This document shows, piece by piece, positions 1 to 7,199 of a stretch of DNA of 64,000 nt; within the stretch, counting starts at the first letter, position 1, and each line of letters opens with the position of its first letter. A model generated the notes under the pieces. That model was given only the letters and a program-made list of their open reading frames with translations, had not been told where the DNA came from and made no database searches. Position numbers and translations under genes: made by a program. Source of the stretch: Anaerolineae bacterium (GTDB taxonomy: Bacteria > Chloroflexota > Anaerolineae > Aggregatilineales > UBA2796); NCBI GenBank assembly GCA_019637555.1, contig JAHBVK010000015.1, positions 1-64,000 on the forward strand, read 5' to 3'.

Positions 1-2
1 TC

Positions 3-482
3 GCTTTGTTCGGATCGATGGGTGGGGGCTGGCGCGAACAATATGTGATTCCAGTCTTGCGGCAGCTTGGCGTTAGTTACTTTGATCCTAACTTCAACCG
101 GGATTGGACGCCGGATATGGGCGTGCGCGAAGCCGAAGTGATGGCAAACTGTGAAACTATCGTCATGGTGATCAACATGGAGCGTCCTGCCTTCAGTAGT
201 TTGGCGGAGACCGGTTGGGCGGCACTGGGTGCGGTGCAGCGGGGGCAGCATTTCATCCTGCAAATTGATCTCGATTATCAAATCAACTTACCAGACTCGC
301 TGAACAACGATGAAGAATCGCAGTCATTCGGACGCTTGTTGCAGCATTACGGCCACGCCAGCCGCGATCTGGTGGTCAAGCACGCGCGTCAGTTCCACAT
401 TCCTACCTTACACATTGTCGATGATATTTCGGGCGTAATCAATGTGCTGCACGGCATTTACAGCAAAACGCCCGTCGGCTGA
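3..482 (+). CDS. Nucleoside 2-deoxyribosyltransferase-like protein, 5'-truncated by window edge
   Basis: The frame is open to the left edge, so the true start lies outside the window; about 159 residues are visible. The N-terminal part reads like the nucleoside 2-deoxyribosyltransferase-like fold: a glycine-rich FGSMGGGW segment, then VIPVLRQLGVSYFDPN, then a WTP...E segment and an SLAETGWAAL segment where family members carry a catalytic-type glutamate. Known relatives either cleave N-glycosidic bonds or act as TIR/SLOG-like sensors. I infer the broad fold, not a substrate. The next gene converges on it from the right with about 40 nt between the stops. Confidence 0.55.
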   Translation, partial: ALFGSMGGGWREQYVIPVLRQLGVSYFDPNFNRDWTPDMGVREAEVMANCETIVMVINMERPAFSSLAETGWAALGAVQRGQHFILQIDLDYQINLPDSLNNDEESQSFGRLLQHYGHASRDLVVKHARQFHIPTLHIVDDISGVINVLHGIYSKTPVG

Positions 483-521
483 TCACCAACGGGCGTTCTT
501 ACTCATCACACCTAACTTGTT

Positions 522-1661
522 CTAGAACTGCCACTCCGCCACGATGCGATCCAACAGCGCCGTGCGGAAGGGGATACTGCTGATCACTGCCTGTTCGTGG
601 GCGGCATGTGCGCCTTCGCCCATAAAACCAAGTCCGTCTAATGTCGGTGCACCCACCGCCGCCGTGATGTTACCATCGCTGCCGCCGCCGCTGCCTTCTT
701 CTGGCAACTCGTGACCCAATTTGGCGGCAAGCTGCTGCGCCTGCGCGAAACTGCGTTCCATGGTGACATCGCGCTCCATCGGCGGACGGCTGGTGCCTAA
801 TTCCACCGTGACTTCCGCGCCTGCTAAGACAGGTGTCAGCGATTTTAGCGCCCTATCCACGCGCTCCGCTTCCGCTTTGGTCTTGAAGCGCACATCGATC
901 TTGCCTGTCGCTTCAGCGGGGATCACATTGGTTGCGGTGCCGCCATGCACCACCGTAACCGATACCGACGTACCGAGATCGAGCGCGTTCAGTTCGGTGA
1001 TCTTCAACGTCTGGTGGGCGAATTCGACTACCGCGTTGATACCCTTCTCCGGCGCATTGCCCGCGTGCGAGGATTTGCCCTTGATCGTGATTGTGTAGTG
1101 TGCCACGCCCTTACGCCATGTTTTCAAGCCGTTGTTGGTGGCGGCGAATTCCATCACCAAGCATAAGCCTGCTTGCTTCGCCGTCTCCTCGATCAGTTCC
1201 CACGAGTTGGAACTGCCCGTCTCCTCGTCGCTGGTGAATAACGCCCACACAGGACGATCAGGGAATTCGCTGCGATCTTGCAAGCCCTTCAACGCCGATA
1301 ACACGCTGGCGATGCTGCCCTTCATATCCCACACGCCGGGACCGATCAGGCGATCTCCTTCGACGTGAACCGGACGACTCTCCAGCGTGCCGACGGGCCA
1401 CACGGTATCCATGTGCATCAGGAACACGATTGGTTTTCCGGCTTTGTCAGCGTTCCACTTCGCCAGCAGAATATCGCCCACGTTTTCGCGCGGATGGCGC
1501 GTTACCGCTGCGCCGAGCGACTTCAAATGCGCCTCGATCCAATTCGCCAGCGCATCAACATGCGGCTTGCTGCTGGTCGGCGTCTCAAAATTCGCCAGTG
1601 TGGTGGTCAGCTCCACAATATCGTTCACGCGAGCGCCATAATATTCGATCAGGCTATGCAC
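522..1661 (-). CDS. M20 family metallopeptidase (carboxypeptidase G2-like)
   Basis: A 379-residue zinc-dependent exopeptidase of the M20A/CPG2 type, predicted to cleave C-terminal amino acids, often glutamate, from peptides or folate-like substrates. Visible metal and catalytic motifs in order: HMDTV (His83, Asp85), GVWDMKG (bridging Asp112), DEETGS (catalytic Glu146/Glu147), MEFA (Glu171) and a C-terminal GEGAHAAHE histidine. The smaller dimerisation domain (about residues 185-295) begins with the typical GKSSHAGNAPE segment. No signal peptide is evident, so it is probably cytoplasmic. Length is normal for the family. It is chromosomal flank, outside the integrated element. Confidence 0.9.
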   Translation of the reverse strand: MHSLIEYYGARVNDIVELTTTLANFETPTSSKPHVDALANWIEAHLKSLGAAVTRHPRENVGDILLAKWNADKAGKPIVFLMHMDTVWPVGTLESRPVHVEGDRLIGPGVWDMKGSIASVLSALKGLQDRSEFPDRPVWALFTSDEETGSSNSWELIEETAKQAGLCLVMEFAATNNGLKTWRKGVAHYTITIKGKSSHAGNAPEKGINAVVEFAHQTLKITELNALDLGTSVSVTVVHGGTATNVIPAEATGKIDVRFKTKAEAERVDRALKSLTPVLAGAEVTVELGTSRPPMERDVTMERSFAQAQQLAAKLGHELPEEGSGGGSDGNITAAVGAPTLDGLGFMGEGAHAAHEQAVISSIPFRTALLDRIVAEWQF

Positions 1662-1746
1662 GTACTTGTTTCCTCCATAGGAAAGTAGCCAATCTTCAAG
1701 ATCGGTTGATCATAACGAGATTAACCCCAACTGCACAGCAGCCGAT

Positions 1747-2169
1747 TCACTTTACCGCAGGGGATTCGAGATTGCGCGTGACCACGCGATCAATGGCGAT
1801 CTTGAAGATTTCGCGGTTCTCGCCGCCGTGCCACCAGTGAGCCGGATACGCGCTGCCGAGATAGCGCCACGACAGTTTTTCCAGATGCTCGCGTCCGCCT
1901 TCGGTGGTGATTTCCGCCACATGACCACGTACCGCCAGATAGCGATAGGGGTAATCAGGATCGATGATGTCGATAGCGACGCGGCTACGCTTGCTCATGT
2001 TCTTGTTCTTGCGCCGACCAACCGCCGCATTGACCAGCAAATACGTGCCGTCGTAGTCAATCCAGATCGGCGTAACGTGCGGGCTGCCATCCGGCATGAT
2101 GGTAGCGAGATGGGCGAAAGCGGGCTTGCTGAACAGATCGAGGTAATCCTCTGGAAGTGGCAGGCTCAT
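1747..2169 (-). CDS. PPOX class (pyridoxamine 5'-phosphate oxidase-like) F420/FMN-dependent oxidoreductase
   Basis: About 140 residues forming a split-barrel flavin- or F420-binding protein. The N-terminus FSKPAFAHLATIMPDGSPHVTPIW is the hallmark of the PPOX F420-dependent subfamily, followed by an RKNKNMSKRSRVAIDI basic strand and YRYLAVRGHVAEI. The start at 2169 is preferred over an in-frame ATG at 2238: an AAGAAAGG ribosome-binding site precedes it and the family fold begins here. Substrate unknown. It is the last chromosomal gene before the left attachment repeat. Confidence 0.8.
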   Translation of the reverse strand: MSLPLPEDYLDLFSKPAFAHLATIMPDGSPHVTPIWIDYDGTYLLVNAAVGRRKNKNMSKRSRVAIDIIDPDYPYRYLAVRGHVAEITTEGGREHLEKLSWRYLGSAYPAHWWHGGENREIFKIAIDRVVTRNLESPAVK

Positions 2170-2322
2170 AATGCCTTTCTTAGTAACGAGTGATGCGTGA
2201 TGAGAGGTTTTGGGGACCTCAATCCAATAATAACGCAAGATCGATTGATGAAATGTAGCAACCGATACTTACGCTGAATCGAGCAGAACGCGGGTGAAAT
2301 CACTTATTACTAATGGTGGAAG

Positions 2323-2580
2323 ATGTGCTCCCGGAGGGATTTCGAGAATACGGACTATCCAGCATTATTACTGGATCCACGCACTTGTACGGAGCAACTT
2401 CTGAAGCACATTTATTCGCTGCTACCTCCTAGCCAACCCCCTATCGACAAAATTGCGCGCAACGCGGAAATATATCAAAGATTCACGGCGGGTGAATCAC
2501 TAGAGTCACTGGCACAAGCCTACCATTTCACCGTCAAACACATCCGTCAAATCATCAAACACAACACACCCAAGTCCTAA
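2323..2580 (+). CDS. Small helix-turn-helix ORF; detached C-terminal tail of the element's recombinase
   Basis: 85 residues. The ATG comes from chromosomal flank just outside the attachment core, has no credible ribosome-binding site, and is followed by core-encoded CSRRD. The C-terminal half (about residues 46-80, with YQRFTAGESLESLAQAY and HIRQIIK) has the pattern of a helix-turn-helix. When the two cores are joined as in an excised circle, this frame continues directly from codon 576 of the recombinase at 45859-47664, giving about 660 residues. I infer that this is the natural recombinase C-terminus, separated by integration. Alternatively it could be an independent small regulator; expression in the integrated state is doubtful. 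Confidence 0.65.
   Translation: MCSRRDFENTDYPALLLDPRTCTEQLLKHIYSLLPPSQPPIDKIARNAEIYQRFTAGESLESLAQAYHFTVKHIRQIIKHNTPKS
2326..2341. repeat. Left attachment-site core (direct repeat of tRNA-Arg 3' end)
   Basis: Sixteen bases identical to 47587-47602. Similarity resumes after one extra T: TCGAG here against TCGAA in the tRNA. It marks the distal junction of the integrated element. The core is read here as CSRRD, in the same frame as in the recombinase. Confidence 0.9.
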
Positions 2581-2586
2581 TAATTT

Positions 2587-2621
2587 CGCGCCAGTCCCCA
2601 CTTACCGGAGGAGCTGGCGCG
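2587..2621 (+). terminator. Hairpin after the HTH ORF
   Basis: Perfect 8-bp arms CGCGCCAG and CTGGCGCG with a 19-nt loop, just after the stop at 2580 and before the parM-like gene. No clear T-tract follows, so it may instead be a leader structure. Confidence 0.45.
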
Positions 2622-2647
2622 TTCTGTCTAGTGTCAGGAGTTGCCCA

Positions 2648-3691
2648 ATGTCTAACAGACGACATCAGTTACCACTGCCCATTGAGATCACCATCGGACT
2701 CGATATTGGCTATGGTGTAGTGAAAGCCGTGACCGCCGATAAGGTCATTACTTTTCCATCAGTGTGCGGTCACGCGAGGGAAATCAAGTTCCGCACTGAG
2801 GATCTAGCGATCAAGTATCCAGGAGAGCAGCTCGTGGATGACGACGGCTCCTGGTTCGTCGGCGATCTGGCATTATCTCAGCTTCCACCTGGAGAACTAC
2901 TTCGTCTACGCGGACGAACAGCGAACAATGATGCGATGGGCAATTCCTTCCGTTTACGACTTGCAAAAGCAGCAATTGGGAAGTTACTCACAGGTGTTCA
3001 GGATCGGACAGTCGTTCATGTGTACTTGGCCACCGGACTACCAGTGGATCACATGCGGGACGCGACAACGCTGAAGGAAGTGCTGCGAGGACAGCATTAT
3101 ATCAAGACAGATGCTTCCGAGCTTATTGCTAATGTGGTGGAGGTCATGGTCATGCCACAGCCCTATGGCACGATTTATGCACAACTGCTCACAACCAACG
3201 GCGATCTCAATCCCAGCCATACCTATCGTCGCACGGGTGTATGTGACGTCGGCACTTACACTATCGATCTCGCACTTGATGATGACGGGGAATATGTAGA
3301 TGCCGAAAGCGGTAGCATCGAAGGCGGTGTGTATATCGCGCAGGAACGCATCGCTATGACGCTGGAAGCTCGCTTCCGACAGAAGATGCCCTATCGAACA
3401 GTAGAGGAGGTACTACGAACAGGTTGTTTCCGCGCTAGTGGCGATGAATTGGATTTGAGTCAGGAAGTCGAGACAGCGCTAGAACCACTCCGCAGTGCAA
3501 CACTCAATTTGCTCGCCGAGAAATGGAAGACAGGCGCGAACGTCGATGTTATCTATCTTTCGGGTGGAGGAGCCGAACTAGTGCATGACCAAGTGAAGAT
3601 CGAGTTCAGACAAGCGCAACTGGTGCGAAATGCTCAACTTGCCAATGCACGAGGTTATCTCTCGTATGCCCTGTTCAAAGGGAAATCCTAA
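2648..3691 (+). CDS. ParM/StbA-like actin-family ATPase (plasmid partition)
   Basis: 347 residues with the actin-fold ATPase signature: phosphate-1 loop GLDIGYGVVKAV near residue 16, phosphate-2 loop CDVGTYTIDLAL near 198 and adenosine-binding IYLSGGGAEL near 305. Relatives are ParM, StbA and Alp-type filaments that push plasmid copies apart. A GGAG-like site precedes the ATG. A small basic protein follows after 20 nt, as ParR follows ParM. On an integrated element this implies a stage as an autonomous circle or plasmid ancestry. Protein family is secure; the exact filament type is not. Confidence 0.8.
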   Translation: MSNRRHQLPLPIEITIGLDIGYGVVKAVTADKVITFPSVCGHAREIKFRTEDLAIKYPGEQLVDDDGSWFVGDLALSQLPPGELLRLRGRTANNDAMGNSFRLRLAKAAIGKLLTGVQDRTVVHVYLATGLPVDHMRDATTLKEVLRGQHYIKTDASELIANVVEVMVMPQPYGTIYAQLLTTNGDLNPSHTYRRTGVCDVGTYTIDLALDDDGEYVDAESGSIEGGVYIAQERIAMTLEARFRQKMPYRTVEEVLRTGCFRASGDELDLSQEVETALEPLRSATLNLLAEKWKTGANVDVIYLSGGGAELVHDQVKIEFRQAQLVRNAQLANARGYLSYALFKGKS

Positions 3692-3711
3692 GTTTCGGAG
3701 GAGTTCAGAAC

Positions 3712-4137
3712 ATGGTTCAGAAAGTTTCAGAGAAAGTGCAGTCAATTCGATCCAAACGCCGAAAACGCGATAGCTGCGTCGGCATCGGCTTCAAGGCGAA
3801 TCCGGTTGGAGATCAGGACATCGTGACGTGGTGGTACGGACTGCCAGCCGGAACGCGCAGTGATGCGCTGCGTCACGTACTGCGCATTGCCCTGTTCCCG
3901 ACACAACCTTCAACCGCTGAACTTCAATTCGACCAAGTCGTGGAAAATATGAACTGGATTCGTAACGCACTCAGTGAATTACCCAGCTTCCTTGAGCGCC
4001 ATCTCCTTGACGTTCGGCGAAGCTCGGCGATAGGAGAGTTCAACACAACGGCGAACACCACACCAGAGGATCTAGCGCAACTAAATGGGGACGAGTTGGA
4101 ACATCGCCGCAACCGACTGTTAAATGCTGCTTGGTAG
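3712..4137 (+). CDS. Candidate ParR-like partition adaptor
   Basis: 141 residues, second gene of the parM-like operon, with AGGAG upstream of the ATG. The N-terminus is strongly basic (KVQSIRSKRRKRD). A segment near residues 43-60 (WYGLPAGTRSDALRHVLRIAL) resembles the helices of small DNA-binding partition or RHH proteins. The C-terminal part is acidic and helical, suited to contacting a filament. I recognise no named family; the ParR role rests on gene order, size and the basic head. Confidence 0.5.
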   Translation: MVQKVSEKVQSIRSKRRKRDSCVGIGFKANPVGDQDIVTWWYGLPAGTRSDALRHVLRIALFPTQPSTAELQFDQVVENMNWIRNALSELPSFLERHLLDVRRSSAIGEFNTTANTTPEDLAQLNGDELEHRRNRLLNAAW

Positions 4138-4147
4138 AATCGGAATC

Positions 4148-4384
4148 GGCGTGTGGCAGCAAAGAGGGACTTGGGCACACATTGCGCCGAATTCTGACAA
4201 GTCGGAGCGATCCCCCACACGCCTCCGCATCGCGTATCCAACAACGCAAAATGACTGACGGAGGCGTGAGCCAGCTAAATAGGTGTCTTGAGCGAAGTCG
4301 TTGGTAAGCGGTGCAGCGACTAAATTGGCTGCATCGATGCGCGGTCTGCACCATTCTCTCAATTCAAATGAGGTCGCTGCACCG
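4148..4384. other. Nested, partly exclusive inverted repeats (candidate origin, oriT or attenuator)
   Basis: Three perfect inverted repeats occupy the gap between the partition genes and the HU/relaxase genes: GGCGTGTGG 4148-4156 with 4215-4223; CACGCCTCCG 4218-4227 with 4259-4268; CGGTGCAGCGAC 4309-4320 with 4373-4384. The first two share bases 4218-4223, so they cannot form together. A GCATCGATGC palindrome lies in the last loop. No gene is apparent between 4138 and 4435. Such architecture is common at replication or transfer origins and in attenuators; which applies cannot be told. Confidence 0.5.
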
Positions 4385-4435
4385 CCACTTATGCGCAAGG
4401 TGTTCTGTGTTGTCGCTAGGAAAGGGAGTTATGTC

Positions 4436-4765
4436 GTGAATACGCAGGAAACAATCTCTGAGATCGCGCGCCGGCTGCCTTTTTTGCATCGGCGAGACGT
4501 GAGAGACGTCATTGAAGTGCTCGTGGAATTGTGGCAGGCGGAACTCACTAAGCCAGACGGTCAGGTGCGGTTAACCGGACTGGGAAAGCTCTACGTTGAA
4601 ACACATACACTTAAGGCATCCGGCATCATTCGTCAGAAGCTACTCGAAAAACATGGGCGTGCTGCTCCTCGTACAATCCTGCGCCGCGTCCTCCGCTTCA
4701 GCCCATCGGATAAGTTATTGATCGCTATGAAGATGAGTACAGATGGAGAAACAGACGATGAGTGA
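4436..4765 (+). CDS. HU/IHF-like DNA-binding protein
   Basis: 109 residues from a GTG at 4436, chosen because AGGAAAGGGAG ends about 6 nt upstream. The longer frame to 4301 would run through an inverted repeat. The order ISEIARRLP, then DVRDVIEVLVELW, then VRLTGLGKLYVE, then a C-terminal RFSPSDKL matches the helices, beta arm and tail of HU-like proteins. It would bend DNA, perhaps in a relaxosome or recombination complex. Its stop overlaps the next start (4758-4765), so the two genes are translationally coupled. Confidence 0.6.
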   Translation: MNTQETISEIARRLPFLHRRDVRDVIEVLVELWQAELTKPDGQVRLTGLGKLYVETHTLKASGIIRQKLLEKHGRAAPRTILRRVLRFSPSDKLLIAMKMSTDGETDDE

Positions 4766-5054
4766 CACCAGATATTCAGAACGGCTAACAATCGGGTTTA
4801 CAAGAGATCAGGTTCGCCGCGTTGACGAAATCATCCGTGTTCGCTCGCGTAAGGGTGATCCACTCACCAAGGCAGACGTCGTGCGCGATGCAGTGGAGTT
4901 CTACTTCCTGCATCAAGACGATCTCCCTGGTTCTCGCAAGGCAATCGCCCGCGCACTAGAGGGCAGACTGAGTGAGATGAATACGCGGGTGCAGAATATT
5001 GACGATAAGCTATCCAACTTCCTGGAGTGGCTGAAAGAGAGGATAGGGAGATGA
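4758..5054 (+). CDS. Ribbon-helix-helix protein with coiled-coil tail
   Basis: 98 residues starting at ATG 4758, inside the end of the HU-like gene. The N-terminus SERLTIGFTRDQVRRVDEII is a typical RHH strand-helix, followed by TKADVVRDAVEFYF as the second helix. Residues from about 60 onward form an amphipathic helix (RALEGRLSEMNTRVQNIDDK). RHH proteins next to relaxases usually are accessory relaxosome proteins or autoregulators (CopG, MobC or TraY style). A 225-bp gap follows before the relaxase candidate. Confidence 0.65.
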   Translation: MSDTRYSERLTIGFTRDQVRRVDEIIRVRSRKGDPLTKADVVRDAVEFYFLHQDDLPGSRKAIARALEGRLSEMNTRVQNIDDKLSNFLEWLKERIGR

Positions 5055-5279
5055 TCGCGCTATCCAGTGCCGAAACCTCGTTTCCTTACTCTCTAGAAGG
5101 TCGAGATAGTAGCCAATAGGAGAGGTGAGCTGCCGCGCGTAGGGATGCTCAAACACCTGCCGAAAGCAAACTCAAAGCAGGGTATTGGTTCGACTTAGCG
5201 GTTAAAGCCTTGATACCAACATGTATTCCGAAGTAGAAAGCAAAGCCAGCAACCTTAAGTGTGGTAGGACAATACACCC

Positions 5280-6341
5280 ATGAATCACCTCCAGATGGTT
5301 GTCGCCAACGTGCAGTACAAGAAACCTACCGGACGCGGCCATAAGCAGATGAAAGGACTGCTGCGCTATTACACATACCGAGATGGACGTACTGGCAGTG
5401 CCATGCAGATACAAGGTATAGATCGCTGGATGGATCGCGGGTTGGGAAGATCGATCAAGGATATTGCGCGTCACTGCAATACCTTCAAAAGCAAGCATGT
5501 CCTTGCCTGGACGCTAGTAATCAACCCAAATCCTGAATTGGTGCAGATGGTGGAAGCAGATCGCCGTGAGCAGTTCGTACACGACCTCACGGAAACGACG
5601 CTTGAACGGTTCTTCGAGGCACGCGCTATCGACACAGGCGTTGAATACTCCTACGTCATTCACCACCGAGACAGCAAGGATAAGCAGTCTCCGGGTCTGC
5701 CAGATCCTCATGCCCACATTCTGCTGCCCGGCACTTATTTCGACGAAGGTATTGGCGGACGATGTCCGTTGTACTTTAGCCGTAATCGACGAGAAAACCA
5801 CATTGAGATGCTGCACCGATCTGCTGAAGGAGTAATGATGGAACTGATGGATCAGTATGCAGGCCGAGATTGGGAGCGCGATTATGACGCGATCCTTGCC
5901 GAGCGAAGGTCTGAACGGGCAGTAACCCATAACCCTCCAAACGGCACTATCGAAGATAGAGGTGTCAAGTGGAATGCGTGGCTCGGTACGCGGATGACAG
6001 ATCGAGAAACTTCGGCGGTTGGCTACTTCCGCTACTTTCCGATTAATCCCAAGCCTCAGAAGGGCAGTTACGCCACTGATGAGGTAGAACTCAAGTTTCG
6101 TCCGATACTCTCCAAGCTTCCTTATCAGCGAGCGAAAAATATCCTTCGAGAGCTAGAACAGTATGTGCAGGAACAGTCACTGACAGATCTCAGCGCCTTC
6201 TTACAAGATGTTTGGGAGATCGCCACAGGACATCCACAAGAATTGGTAAACTTCTTTTCTCGAAACGGGCTTGCATCTGATACACGCGACGAATTTCTGC
6301 CAGAATCACGGCAAGTTCGTGATCTAGATATTGGCATGTGA
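5280..6341 (+). CDS. Divergent relaxase/mobilisation protein candidate
   Basis: 353 residues with no signal peptide. Around residues 125-150 the sequence has YVIHHRDSKDK followed by LPDPHAHILLPG. This resembles relaxase motif III, in which paired histidines (HxD...HxH) bind the metal. A tyrosine-rich YYTYRDGR near residue 30 could supply the nucleophile of motif I. The position after RHH and HU-like genes fits a relaxosome operon. The 225-bp gap at 5055-5279 before it is a natural place for oriT, but I could not define a nick site. I assign relaxase on motif pattern and context; the family is divergent. Confidence 0.55.
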   Translation: MNHLQMVVANVQYKKPTGRGHKQMKGLLRYYTYRDGRTGSAMQIQGIDRWMDRGLGRSIKDIARHCNTFKSKHVLAWTLVINPNPELVQMVEADRREQFVHDLTETTLERFFEARAIDTGVEYSYVIHHRDSKDKQSPGLPDPHAHILLPGTYFDEGIGGRCPLYFSRNRRENHIEMLHRSAEGVMMELMDQYAGRDWERDYDAILAERRSERAVTHNPPNGTIEDRGVKWNAWLGTRMTDRETSAVGYFRYFPINPKPQKGSYATDEVELKFRPILSKLPYQRAKNILRELEQYVQEQSLTDLSAFLQDVWEIATGHPQELVNFFSRNGLASDTRDEFLPESRQVRDLDIGM

Positions 6342-6647
6342 ATTCAAAGGCGATTGAAGATGACGTTTTTTCAGTCGCAACGAGTTGGAAACTATGCTCA
6401 TACTGCTGAACGCCAACGCAAATGTCGCCAGTATCGGATTGAGTTTGCGCGGCAATTCTGGTGCCGAGGTCGCGGTAGCCAGGATGTCCACCGCAATCGG
6501 GATCAACACCACGTTGTAGCCAAACACCCACATCAGATTCTGGCGGATCACATTCATCGTCGCCCACGATAGCCAGCGCAAATCGCCACTCATCAGCGTC
6601 ACATCGAACGATTCCCTCGCCATATCTGTGCCTGTGTCAATGTCCAT
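6324..6647 (-). pseudogene. C-terminal fragment of a CopA-type P-ATPase
   Basis: Read on the minus strand this matches the last about 100 residues of the intact copA at 40542-42860: [20 protein letters not shown], then [22 protein letters not shown], then SNSLRLKKR. A short deletion removes residues corresponding to [10 protein letters not shown]. No catalytic domains remain. DNA similarity to the intact gene is partial, roughly three quarters by eye, so it is an older paralogue rather than a recent duplicate. It overlaps the end of the relaxase gene. Bases 6648-6945 upstream hold no recognisable gene. Confidence 0.8.
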
Positions 6648-6862
6648 ACTGAATGCATACGGGTGGTTAACATCAGACAGGAAACAACTCATCGGAGGAT
6701 AATACTGCAAGCAGCAAGGGGCGAACGATTTCGCCGTGAACAGCGATGAATATCTGTGCACGTTCTAATACTATAATGATAGAGGCTAGAATGTGAACAG
6801 GTAGACCTACTGGTGGCCTTGCTAGTGATAGTGCGTTGGATGTATACAAACCTCGAGACATA

Positions 6863-6877
6863 ACCCCATATGGGTGG
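6863..6877. promoter_or_regulatory. CsoR-like operator candidate
   Basis: A dyad of the form ACCCCATATGGGTGG resembles the G-tract operators of CsoR copper repressors. It lies upstream of the decayed copA fragment on the minus strand, as if the promoter survived the gene. Confidence 0.35.
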
Positions 6878-6945
6878 CGTAAACAGCAAGTCGAGCGAAG
6901 CGCTAGTCTGTAGATGTAGGGAGTTAAGCGTCGGCAATCAGTGGA

Positions 6946-7137
6946 TTAGCGTTTGGATGCTATACTCGACAATTCTCTGTCATCGTCAATGAAAGAGGCT
7001 TCATCGTTACGCAGAGGTTCATCGTTCTTTCGTTTGCATGTGCTATCGAAACTGCTATTCGAGCGCACCATTACGATTTCTAAAGCAACGAATATCATCA
7101 ATCCTATCACCGTCATCAGACCCATCCCGACCATCAT
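6946..7137 (-). CDS. Small single-span membrane protein
   Basis: 63 residues from ATG 7137, preceded by AAAAGG at good spacing; an in-frame TTG at 7146 is less likely. One N-terminal transmembrane helix (MMVGMGLMTVIGLMIFVALEIVMV) is followed by a polar tail rich in Asp, Glu and Ser with one cysteine. It lies 62 nt downstream of the multicopper oxidase and probably ends that operon. Methionine-rich one-helix proteins are common in copper clusters, but no family can be named. Confidence 0.5.
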   Translation of the reverse strand: MMVGMGLMTVIGLMIFVALEIVMVRSNSSFDSTCKRKNDEPLRNDEASFIDDDRELSSIASKR

Positions 7138-7199
7138 CGTTCGCAACCTTTTTTCGTCAGGGGATGTTGAGTGTCATCCCCCTCACTTTTAACTGAACG

